Source of the DNA: Bacteroidota bacterium
GTDB taxonomy: Bacteria; Bacteroidota; Bacteroidia; Bacteroidales; JAAUTT01
Direction: 5' to 3'
DNA length: 64,000 bases
Assembly (NCBI GenBank): GCA_021779665.1
Contig: JAJYAG010000003.1
Coordinates: 31,863 to 95,862 of the forward strand
Shown here: in pieces, positions 27,265 through 34,345 of the stretch
Layout of the letters: each line of letters begins with the position of its first letter
Position numbering within the stretch: the stretch's first letter is position 1
Program-made: the position numbers and the translations under genes
Notes under the pieces: generated by a model
What the model was told of the DNA's origin: nothing
Seen by the model: only the letters and a program-made list of their open reading frames with translations
Databases searched by the model: none

Positions 27265-28926
27265 ATGAGACTAAAGTATTTACTGATTTATTCTTTCGGC
27301 ATAACAGCTATATTATTTGGTGGTTGCAAAGATGATGATGTTGAACCTAAAGAAGAGCCAGATCCTGATACAACTTTTACCATTCCAGCATACGCCGATG
27401 ATTATTCATCGATATCGTCATGGGCAAACCGGAACAAATGGAACCTGGCAAATGTACACGATCCGTCGGTTGCATATTACAACGGCTATTACTATATGTA
27501 TGGCACCGATGCTTCGTATGGTAATGAGGCCGCAGGACACGGGCATTTTCAGGGAAAACGTTCAACCGATCTGGTTAACTGGGATTGGGTTGGCGGACCA
27601 TTTTATGATCCGCCCGCATGGGTAGCCGACTCGCTCAATGCAGTCCGTTCGCGCATGGGGCTTGCTGCCATTGCCAAAGATAATATTATGTATGGCTACT
27701 GGGCGCCGGTAGTTCGAAGGGTCACCGTTGGAGGAAAAGATATCTTGCGTATGTATTACTGCATAGTTATCGATAACTATATCAAAACAGGTAAAGCCAA
27801 CACTGCAGCTAACTTTGACGGAAGCTGGACCGAACGGGCATTTATCGGAATGTGCGAATCGACTGATCCAGCCGGAGCTGTATGGACCGACAAAGGTTTT
27901 GTTACATCTTCTTCATCCGACCGTGGTATTAACTACAGTCGTGCCAGCTTATCCGACTGGAATGGCTATTTTTACTACAATGCCATCGACCCAACCTACA
28001 TCGTTACCCCCGAAGGAAAACATTACCTGATACACGGATCCTGGCACAGCGGTTTCGCATTGTTGCAGGTTGATGCAACAACAGGTAAGCCTCTTACAAA
28101 ACTCGGTGAGCCTTATGCAAGCAGTGCAAGTGAGCTGTCAGCCCGATATGGTGTGAGAATTGGCACACGTACAGCCTCGTCGCGCTGGCAGGGAAGCGAA
28201 GCCCCCGAAATAATCTACAAGGATGGCTTCTACTATTTGTTCATGGCCTACGATGGACTCGATGTACCATACAACACAAGAGTAGTAAGAAGCACAAACA
28301 TCGAAGGGCCATACCTCGACATCACCGGACGCAACTTTACCAATGGGAGCGGGGATTGCTATCCGATAGTAACTCACCCTTATAAATTCAATCTTAGCTA
28401 TGGTTGGGTAGGTATTTCGCACTGTGGTGTCTTCCAAAAGGAAAATACCAACGAATGGTTCTACATGTCGCAGGGACGGTTGCCTGCAAATGTTGGTGGC
28501 AACGCCTTCTCCAATGCCATTATGATGGGGCATGTGCGCCGTATTGTATGGTGTCCGGCTTCTGTAAATGAACCAAACAACCTGTGGCCAATAGCCTTGC
28601 CCGAAAGATACGCTGCCGTACCTGATTATGGCACTATTACCAAAGACTCACTAGTAGGTACCTGGGAGCACATCAACCTAAAATACACTTACGGAGTCCA
28701 GGCCAGCGCGGTCACTCTAACCCTCAATGCAAATGGCACCATGTCGGGAGCGCTCACCGGTAATTGGAGTTACGATGCCACAAAAAAGCAACTGACATTG
28801 GGCAACGTAATTGTTTGCGTTGAACGCGAAGTTGACTGGGAAGCTACTCCACGCCGGGTAACAATAGTATATGCAGGGACAGAAAAAAATCTGAACGCAA
28901 CCTATTGGGGCAAAAAGAAAAAATAA
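27265..28926 (+). CDS. GH43 endo-arabinanase-like lipoprotein with arabinanase C-terminal domain
   Basis: The lipobox is LFGGC (Cys20), followed by an acidic linker, so a surface or periplasm-anchored lipoprotein is predicted. The five-bladed propeller shows the three GH43 carboxylates: Asp66 in VHDPS (base), Asp242 in AIDPTY (pKa tuning) and Glu312 in SEAPEI (acid). A C-terminal domain (about 460-553) starting DSLVGTWEHINLKYTYG resembles the beta-barrel seen at the end of extracellular endo-alpha-1,5-L-arabinanases. This argues for endo-arabinanase rather than an exo-acting GH43. It follows SusD and would cut arabinan at the cell surface. The fine subfamily cannot be set from sequence alone. 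Confidence 0.88.
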   Translation: MRLKYLLIYSFGITAILFGGCKDDDVEPKEEPDPDTTFTIPAYADDYSSISSWANRNKWNLANVHDPSVAYYNGYYYMYGTDASYGNEAAGHGHFQGKRSTDLVNWDWVGGPFYDPPAWVADSLNAVRSRMGLAAIAKDNIMYGYWAPVVRRVTVGGKDILRMYYCIVIDNYIKTGKANTAANFDGSWTERAFIGMCESTDPAGAVWTDKGFVTSSSSDRGINYSRASLSDWNGYFYYNAIDPTYIVTPEGKHYLIHGSWHSGFALLQVDATTGKPLTKLGEPYASSASELSARYGVRIGTRTASSRWQGSEAPEIIYKDGFYYLFMAYDGLDVPYNTRVVRSTNIEGPYLDITGRNFTNGSGDCYPIVTHPYKFNLSYGWVGISHCGVFQKENTNEWFYMSQGRLPANVGGNAFSNAIMMGHVRRIVWCPASVNEPNNLWPIALPERYAAVPDYGTITKDSLVGTWEHINLKYTYGVQASAVTLTLNANGTMSGALTGNWSYDATKKQLTLGNVIVCVEREVDWEATPRRVTIVYAGTEKNLNATYWGKKKK

Positions 28927-29246
28927 AAATCATACAGATTAAAATCAACATGGCTTACTATATAACTAAAAGGCACATTTCTTTTGATTTAGCAAAAAAA
29001 GCTTCTGATCGATGCATGGCGAAGCCTAAAATACTAATACCTTGCTGACGGCGGTCCGTTCAAGGGAAGTCGACGAAGGAGACGGACCGCGTTTATTCCC
29101 TTCGGTCATGAGAACGCTATCGCTAAGTTCCGCCGTCAAAGATTTTTTTGGTGACTTTTTTGGTCACAAAAAAGTTACAAATGGCTGTATGAAAACCTAA
29201 TGTTATCTACCGTAATGTTTGTTTTGATAAATACGATTAACTTATT
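28927..29246. other. Intergenic stretch with a highly structured repeat-like element
   Basis: This 320-base gap between the two GH43 genes contains no ORF of note. Most of it (29046-29167) is a nest of inverted repeats, described separately. Although the flanking genes are co-oriented, the gap may host an internal promoter for the second GH43 gene, but no consensus box was found. Confidence 0.5.
29046..29167. repeat. Multi-palindromic element, probable dispersed non-coding repeat
   Basis: The outer arms TGACGGCGG (29046-29054) and CCGCCGTCA (29130-29138) enclose a second pair, CGGTCCGT (29052-29059) with ACGGACCG (29082-29089), and a third, AAGGGAA (29062-29068) with TTCCCTT (29096-29102). 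A small hairpin GTGAC/GTCAC (29151-29167) follows, with A-rich sequence after it. The stretch is visibly richer in GC than the surrounding spacer. Such nested dyads fit a REP/MITE-like unit. Confidence 0.6.
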
Positions 29247-30242
29247 ATGAAAACGAAAATAATCATCCTTTTTCTGCTTGGTATCTTTTCCTTTCTACCG
29301 TCAGAAGCTCAGCAAATAGTTGTTCACGATCCTGTAATGGTGCAGGCTGATGGTACTTATTACCTGTTCTGCACGGGAATGGGCATATCTTCGTTTAGTT
29401 CTGCGGATATGAAGAACTGGAAAAAAGAAAAGCCGGTATTTGCAAAAGCACCGGAGTGGGCTGTAAATACAGTGCCCGGATTTAAAGGGCATATATGGGC
29501 TCCGGATATAATTTATTTTAATGGCAAATACAACCTGTTTTACAGTGTTTCGGCCTTTGGTAAAAACACCTCATGCATAGGGTTGGTTACTACTCCTACA
29601 CTTAAGCAGGACGATCCAGCCTTTAAATGGACTGATCACGGAAAAATTATTCAGTCAGTTCCGGGACGTGACGATTGGAATGCCATTGACCCTAATCTTA
29701 TCGTCGATGAAAACAATCAGCCCTGGCTGGCATTCGGGTCGTTTTGGTCGGGCATTAAACTGGTGAAGCTCAGGTCTGATTTGACCGCCATTGCTGAACC
29801 TCAGGAGTGGTATGGACTGGCAAAGAGGCCAAAAAGCTTTTCTATTTCCGATACATTAGCCGGCGATGGGGCTATTGAGGCACCTTTCATTTTCCGTCAT
29901 AAAAAATACTATTACCTGTTTGTATCATTCGATTACTGCTGCCGGGGTGTTAATTCCAATTACAAGATTATGGTTGGCAGGAGCGAAAAAGTAACCGGTC
30001 CGTATCTGGATAAAGATGGAAAAGCTATGGCAGAAGGAGGGGGAAGCCTTGTTCTGCAGGGCGATGAAAATTACCATGGTTTGGGTCATAGCGCCACTTA
30101 CACGTTCAATGGAAAGGATTATATCATTTATCACGCATACGATTCCAAAGATGCCGGTAAACCTAAACTTATCATCAGCGAACTTGCATGGTCAACCGAT
30201 GATTGGCCTCAGGTTGTGAGGCAGGAAGAGAGCGGAAAATGA
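29247..30242 (+). CDS. GH43 arabinanase-like enzyme, secreted
   Basis: A signal peptide ends near PSEAQQ without a lipobox, so it is likely periplasmic. A single GH43 five-bladed propeller of 331 residues carries the catalytic set Asp28 (VVHDPVM), Asp148 (AIDPNL) and Glu211 (AIEAPFI). GHIWAPDIIYFNGKYNLFYS and SFDYCCRGVNSNYKIMVGRS are typical of the compact arabinan-endo/exo-1,5-arabinanases. There is no C-terminal domain, in contrast to the neighbouring GH43 lipoprotein, so the two probably act on long chains at the surface and short chains in the periplasm respectively. It is the last gene of the PUL. Confidence 0.9.
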   Translation: MKTKIIILFLLGIFSFLPSEAQQIVVHDPVMVQADGTYYLFCTGMGISSFSSADMKNWKKEKPVFAKAPEWAVNTVPGFKGHIWAPDIIYFNGKYNLFYSVSAFGKNTSCIGLVTTPTLKQDDPAFKWTDHGKIIQSVPGRDDWNAIDPNLIVDENNQPWLAFGSFWSGIKLVKLRSDLTAIAEPQEWYGLAKRPKSFSISDTLAGDGAIEAPFIFRHKKYYYLFVSFDYCCRGVNSNYKIMVGRSEKVTGPYLDKDGKAMAEGGGSLVLQGDENYHGLGHSATYTFNGKDYIIYHAYDSKDAGKPKLIISELAWSTDDWPQVVRQEESGK

Positions 30243-30364
30243 TATTCGCGTTGATTTTCATAGGATTATACCTGAATATTTGTTCATAATCTTACAATTT
30301 TATAACGGAGTATTGTAATGGTTTGAAGGAATAATTGCCTGACCTTTGTCCAAAATTTCCGGAT

Positions 30365-31183
30365 ATGAAAAACGCAATATATTCCTTCAGCATAATTTTA
30401 ATTTCAGCAGTTATATTTGCTGGTTGTTACTCTTCCTCACCTGCCACATCTTCCAACCGGTATTCTGCTCCCGACTGGGTTCCGATGTATGAGCCGGGAG
30501 TCAGGTATTATTACCTGCCTGATATCGAAACCTATTACGATGTAACGAGTGGTAACTTTATTTATTATGACCATGGGCAATGGTTATATTCTCCCCAGTT
30601 ACCGCCTGCTTACAGGGGATATGATTTATACAACAGTTATTCGGTTATTCTCGACCGGAGGGTTTATCAGCCATGGAGGTACCATCAGAATTATGTTTCA
30701 AGCTATCCAAGGTATTATTACCGGGATACTTATGGAAATCAGAACAGCGGTACTGTTCGCGGATATAACGAAAACGAACGCAAACCTGTTCATATGACTC
30801 CATCCGACAGGGCGCGCAGAAACTCAACAACATCTCCCGCAACACCCGAAATTAATTCGGGCTCTAAAAATGAGTCGAGATCATCGGATTACAGTAATCG
30901 GAGAGTTGGTCAACCGGTTAAAGTAACGCCGGAGATGCGGGAACCCCGTCAGTCTTCATCATCTTCATCTTCAACAGGCAGTTCAAGGAGGCAAAGTTCT
31001 TCCGTGGGAACGGGAACCGGATCGGGAGATAATAATGATGCTAATGTAAGGCAGCGGAAAAGCAGTAGTTCAGCGCCTCCTCCTTCAGCCAGGAGAAGTA
31101 ATGATGGGTCGGCGAGGTCGTCAGATGCAAAAGCAGAATCGGGAAGCAGTACCGACGACAAACGGCCATCGCGCAGACGTTAG
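30365..31183 (+). CDS. Lipoprotein with a Ser/Arg-rich low-complexity tail, function unknown
   Basis: The chosen ATG at 30365 opens directly onto a signal peptide with lipobox IFAGC (about Cys20). An in-frame ATG ten codons upstream would bury that signal, so it was rejected. Residues about 25-130 are rich in Tyr, Trp and Pro (WVPMYEPGVRYYYLPDIETY, WLYSPQLPPAYRG). From about 145 to the end the protein is Ser, Arg, Thr and Pro rich with little order (QSSSSSSSTGSSRRQSS), ending in RPSRRR. The tail is probably disordered and basic and may contact nucleic acid, membrane or peptidoglycan. The gene lies six bases before the EcsC gene. I do not recognise a family with certainty. Confidence 0.68.
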   Translation: MKNAIYSFSIILISAVIFAGCYSSSPATSSNRYSAPDWVPMYEPGVRYYYLPDIETYYDVTSGNFIYYDHGQWLYSPQLPPAYRGYDLYNSYSVILDRRVYQPWRYHQNYVSSYPRYYYRDTYGNQNSGTVRGYNENERKPVHMTPSDRARRNSTTSPATPEINSGSKNESRSSDYSNRRVGQPVKVTPEMREPRQSSSSSSSTGSSRRQSSSVGTGTGSGDNNDANVRQRKSSSSAPPPSARRSNDGSARSSDAKAESGSSTDDKRPSRRR

Positions 31184-31188
31184 GTGAC

Positions 31189-31917
31189 ATGGAATATCAG
31201 GCAATAAGCAATCATCGCACTTATCTGGAATTAACACGCTGGCAAAGGGAAATGCTTCGCGACCCGTCAATTTTAAGCAGGTTGTCGAAAAAAGTCCAAA
31301 CCCGTGTTAATAGCTGGATTCCCGAAAAGGTTCATAATGCAATTACAACTGCAATAAAGCAGATGATCCGTGCCGTATTATTTGGTGCCACCTATACTGC
31401 AGTGAAACCGCCTGAAGATAGCACTCTTGAAACCCGTGAGGCAGCAGTAATGCAAAGAATAGAATTTTACAGAAAAACGGCTGCCGTGGAAGGTGGAATA
31501 ACAGGTGCGGGCGGCTTTTTGCTCGGTCTTGCCGATTTCCCGATATTAATAGGAATTAAATTGAAGCTTCTGTTTGATATTGCTTCCATATATGGCTTCA
31601 ACGTTAAGGACTATAAAGAAAGGGTTTATCTTCTCCATATTTTTGAACTGGCATTTTCGAGCGACTCCCACCGGAAAAAAGTCTACCTGAAAATGGAGGA
31701 TTGGGACCAGAAAAGTAAAGAACTTCCTGATGACATAAACCAGTTTGATTGGCGAAATTTCCAGCAGGAATACCGCGATTATATTGACCTTGCCAAGATG
31801 GCACAACTCTTGCCCATTATTGGAGCGCCCGTTGGGGCAATCGTAAATTACAGGATGATTAAGAAGCTGGGAACAACTGCAATGAATGCTTATAGGATGC
31901 GGCTTCTAACCAACTGA
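31189..31917 (+). CDS. EcsC-family protein
   Basis: The 242-residue protein matches the EcsC family: LTRWQREMLRDPSILSRLSK at the start, a central Gly-rich membrane-like stretch GGITGAGGFLLGLADFPILI, and IGAPVGAIVNYRMIKKLGTT near the end. EcsC of Bacillus is encoded with the EcsAB ABC transporter, but Bacteroidota members are usually encoded without it, as here. The biochemical role is not known. It begins six bases after the Ser/Arg-rich lipoprotein, so the two are probably cotranscribed, and it converges with the DUF4256 gene. Confidence 0.85.
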   Translation: MEYQAISNHRTYLELTRWQREMLRDPSILSRLSKKVQTRVNSWIPEKVHNAITTAIKQMIRAVLFGATYTAVKPPEDSTLETREAAVMQRIEFYRKTAAVEGGITGAGGFLLGLADFPILIGIKLKLLFDIASIYGFNVKDYKERVYLLHIFELAFSSDSHRKKVYLKMEDWDQKSKELPDDINQFDWRNFQQEYRDYIDLAKMAQLLPIIGAPVGAIVNYRMIKKLGTTAMNAYRMRLLTN

Positions 31918-31927
31918 ATCTTAAAAT

Positions 31928-32503
31928 TCAAACTTTCAGACAACCACGAAATCCCCGGGCACTGTAATATGACTCGGCACCATTGTGGTAAATAAAAACT
32001 TTATCGTACCGCCGGTCACAAAACAGGGCGCCTCCAAGTTTTCTGACATCTGGTGGCGTTTTCACCCAGCTTGATGTCTTCAGATCGAACTTTCCAAGTT
32101 CCTGTAAAAACCGGTATTGATCTTCGGTTAATATTTCAATACCCATTTCTGCTGCCAGGTTAGCAGCACTGTTGCCTGGCTTATGTTCTTTTCGCGATTC
32201 CAGGGCTTCATGGTCGTAACAAACATTTCTGCGTCCTTTGGGGCTTTCTGCCGAGCAATCGAAAAACAGGTATTCGCCGGTTTTATCGTCGTAACCAACA
32301 ACGTCAGGCTCACCTTCGGTTGTTTCCATTTCGTTGAGCGACCATAATTTTTCCGGGTTGGCTTCCAGTTTTGCCTGTACTTTAGACCATTCAACATTCT
32401 TGTGCCGGTTCATATTTTTCCCAAAACGGGTTTTCAGCACGTTAAGTAATTCTTCCCGTTCCGGAACTGTTATATTACCTTTTGTAAGAGTACTCATAAT
32501 CAA
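31928..32503 (-). CDS. DUF4256 family protein
   Basis: Cytoplasmic, 191 residues, without signal peptide or membrane segment. Features match DUF4256: LKTRFGKNMNRHKNVEWSKV near 24-44, MEGTEGEPDVVG-like METTEGEPDVVGYDDKTGEY, then FDCSAESPKGRRNVCYDHEA and a C-terminal CDRRYDKVFIYHNGAESYYS. The family is well conserved but uncharacterised. Met3 is an equally acceptable start, because M-I-M offers two ATG codons. It converges with EcsC ten bases away. Its upstream gap towards 32645 shows no clear promoter. Confidence 0.85.
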   Translation of the reverse strand: MIMSTLTKGNITVPEREELLNVLKTRFGKNMNRHKNVEWSKVQAKLEANPEKLWSLNEMETTEGEPDVVGYDDKTGEYLFFDCSAESPKGRRNVCYDHEALESRKEHKPGNSAANLAAEMGIEILTEDQYRFLQELGKFDLKTSSWVKTPPDVRKLGGALFCDRRYDKVFIYHNGAESYYSARGFRGCLKV

Positions 32504-32644
32504 TTTTTAATGTTGTTTAACAAATTGAACCAATGCAATTTCAAAGCAGCAAGGGCGATGTTGATAATTGGAATTTATTTGGGTCGGATATATTCATGTT
32601 TTAGCAAACAATAAAATTCAGTTTTGGTTGAAATCTCAATAAAT

Positions 32645-33025
32645 CTATTTGATCGTAATAAGCTTCCTTTCTGCAGGCCTGAAATACCACGAAACCAATG
32701 TGAGGACAATTAATAATACCGGGCCGAAAAATTCTTTACCGCTATCACCAACTGCCAGGTGAGAAAAGACAGCGCCTGACATTGCAAAGAAAAAACCTGC
32801 ATAAGCCCATTCCTTCAGCAATGGGAATTTAGGAAGGAGTACAACTACAGAACCCAGTATTTTCCATACTCCCAGAATGGTTAAAAGATAAGCAGGATAA
32901 CCCAGATGGGAGAACATTTCTGTTTCCTCTTTCATGTGAATTAACTGCACAATTCCTGTCGAAACCATCCCCAAAGCAAGCCATACAGTGGCAATCCAGT
33001 AAATTATTTTATTTCTCTTTTTCAT
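32645..33025 (-). CDS. DoxX-like small membrane protein
   Basis: Four hydrophobic helices fill the 126-residue protein: YWIATVWLALGMVSTGIVQ, AYLLTILGVWKILGSVVVLL, EWAYAGFFFAMSGAVFSHLA and VLLIVLTLVSWYF. This is the DoxX-like pattern. The start codon overlaps the stop of the SRPBCC gene (ATGA), so translation is coupled in the order ArsR, SRPBCC, DoxX. Family function is unclear, but this three-gene set is common in Bacteroidota. It is the last gene of the operon. Confidence 0.83.
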   Translation of the reverse strand: MKKRNKIIYWIATVWLALGMVSTGIVQLIHMKEETEMFSHLGYPAYLLTILGVWKILGSVVVLLPKFPLLKEWAYAGFFFAMSGAVFSHLAVGDSGKEFFGPVLLIVLTLVSWYFRPAERKLITIK

Positions 33026-33498
33026 AACGCACTGCTTAAGCGGGTTAATACTTTCTCAAGTCTGTTGTGTGCCATATTTATTCCCTGGGCAAATGGCATC
33101 TGCAATAATTGATTTCTGAATTCTTCCGATTTGAAAACTATAAGCATGTTGAGCTTGCTGGTCTCGGCAGTGAGTTTTTCGAATTCAAGAAACTCAAGCT
33201 GGACAGGAAAAGGCGTATTTTCCATTTCAAAAGTCCTTGTAATTTTCTCATTTGGATTAAACTCGTGGATGGTTCCGTTTGCCCTGAATACAACATTGCC
33301 CTGAGGATCGGACGTTTCGAACTGATAGCTGCCGTGCTTTTTATTTTCGAGTTTCAGCACTTTGGTACCCATCCATTGTTCAACAATTTCGGGTTCTACA
33401 TAAGCCTTGAAAAGTAATTCAACCGACAACTCAAATATGCGGGTTATCAATATTACATGTTTGCCGTCTTCGGCGCTGACTTTGGTTTTCTGTTCCAT
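33022..33498 (-). CDS. SRPBCC (START/AHSA1-like) domain protein
   Basis: 158 residues, no signal peptide. The Bet v1-like fold is marked by ITRIFELSVELLFKAYVEPE at the start, VEQWMGTKVLKLENKKHGSY, RTFEMENTPFPVQLEFLEFE in the middle, and the long C-terminal helix QGINMAHNRLEKVLTRLSS. It is commonly paired with an ArsR-type repressor and a DoxX protein. Members bind small hydrophobic ligands or act as co-chaperones of the AHSA1 group. It starts six bases downstream of the ArsR gene, and its stop overlaps the DoxX start. Confidence 0.87.
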   Translation of the reverse strand: MEQKTKVSAEDGKHVILITRIFELSVELLFKAYVEPEIVEQWMGTKVLKLENKKHGSYQFETSDPQGNVVFRANGTIHEFNPNEKITRTFEMENTPFPVQLEFLEFEKLTAETSKLNMLIVFKSEEFRNQLLQMPFAQGINMAHNRLEKVLTRLSSAL

Positions 33499-33504
33499 AA
33501 TAAT

Positions 33505-33828
33505 CTATTTATTGGGTTTGTAATTTTTCATGATTCTTTCCAGTTTGTTAAAACGGTCATCCCACATTTTGCGGAATGGTTCGATAAAATCGGCTATTTC
33601 TTTCATTTTTTGCGGATTGAGGTGGTAGTAAATTTCGCGGCCGTTCTGTTCCTGTTTAAGCAATTCACATTCAGTTAGTATTTGCAGGTGTTTCGAAACT
33701 GTTGGTCGTGCTGTGTCGAAGTTGGAGGCTATGGCTCCTGCGGTCATGGCCTGCGATGCCACCAGCATGAGTATTGTTCTTCTGGTAGGATCGGCTATGG
33801 CTTGAAAAACGTCTCTTCTTAAATTCAT
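33505..33828 (-). CDS. ArsR-family winged-helix repressor
   Basis: 107 residues matching an ArsR/SmtB-type [23 protein letters not shown] (helix 1), [20 protein letters not shown] (recognition helix near 45-60) and [20 protein letters not shown] (wing). The metal-binding ELCVCDL-like cysteine box is absent, and only the single Cys64 in TECELL remains, so it is not obviously a metal sensor. Proteins of this subgroup more often sense small molecules, or act with an SRPBCC partner. First gene of a three-gene operon; its own promoter carries two matching operator-like repeats. Confidence 0.9.
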   Translation of the reverse strand: MNLRRDVFQAIADPTRRTILMLVASQAMTAGAIASNFDTARPTVSKHLQILTECELLKQEQNGREIYYHLNPQKMKEIADFIEPFRKMWDDRFNKLERIMKNYKPNK

Positions 33829-33830
33829 TG

Positions 33831-33878
33831 TGTAGTTATTTGACTACAAATATACATGTAGTTATTTGGCTACGCAAA
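33831..33878 (-). promoter_or_regulatory. Promoter and twin operator of the ArsR-SRPBCC-DoxX operon
   Basis: Two near-identical 17-base sites, TGTAGTTATTTGACTAC (33831-33847) and TGTAGTTATTTGGCTAC (33857-33873), lie 26 bases apart, each with GTAG/CTAC ends. On the minus strand the -7 box TATATTTG (33854-33847) fits TAnnTTTG exactly, and the -33 box TTTG (33878-33875) stands 20 bases upstream. The sites overlap or flank both boxes, ideal for repression by the ArsR protein. The ATG lies 19 bases downstream of the -7 box. Confidence 0.7.
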
Positions 33879-34318
33879 TTTTTAGTGTTTTTTTGAGAAG
33901 TGTGTGAAGATTGGATTCACTAATGGTCGGTTATAAAAAGTAGATTTCTAGCTGTAAAAGAGGGAAGTATTCTTGCGACGATGTCAGACAAATCACTTTA
34001 CTCAAAGGTTTTCCGCGTCGCTGAAATATGCTCAGATTCAATCCGGGAGGTCACACTTCGTTTCACCCCCCGGCTACAAACATGCAACACCTACGGCGTT
34101 GAATACAATGTCATTACTGCATTATATTCCTTTTTTAGCGTGGACTCTCGAAATGACAGTAAAAAAGCAGTTGAGTGGGGTTGATCATTAGCAATTGACA
34201 AGGAATAATTGGCTTCTGAATCAGAATCCGGTCATCTTTCCCTGATCAATTTCATTGAGATTCCAATTACTATTATTTTTTATCTCGTTATTTTGTGCTA
34301 ATCGTATGCTCAATCTGT
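33879..34318. other. Non-coding stretch with a dispersed-repeat-like segment
   Basis: This gap of about 440 bases between the ArsR promoter and the mfd promoter holds no convincing gene. The two ORFs of about 70 codons in different frames overlap heavily and show no protein-like composition. From about 33975 to 34160 the sequence has the look of a Bacteroidota dispersed repeat, including the imperfect hairpin CAACACCTACGGCGTTG (34085-34101). Confidence 0.45.
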
Positions 34319-34326
34319 TAAATTTG
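34292..34326 (+). promoter_or_regulatory. Probable mfd promoter
   Basis: TTTG (34292-34295) and TAAATTTG (34319-34326) match the Bacteroidota -33/-7 boxes, separated by 23 bases (slightly longer than the usual 19-21). The mfd ATG is at 34346, leaving a short untranslated leader. Confidence 0.55.
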
Positions 34327-34345
34327 CAGATTCTTTAAAGTTGCA

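Noticed and set aside
30335..30364. Ten-codon extension of the Ser/Arg-rich lipoprotein
   Set aside because: It would bury the signal peptide and lipobox; ATG 30365 is the better start.
33973..34191. Two overlapping short ORFs upstream of mfd
   Set aside because: They overlap almost completely in different frames and lie in a repeat-like segment without protein character.
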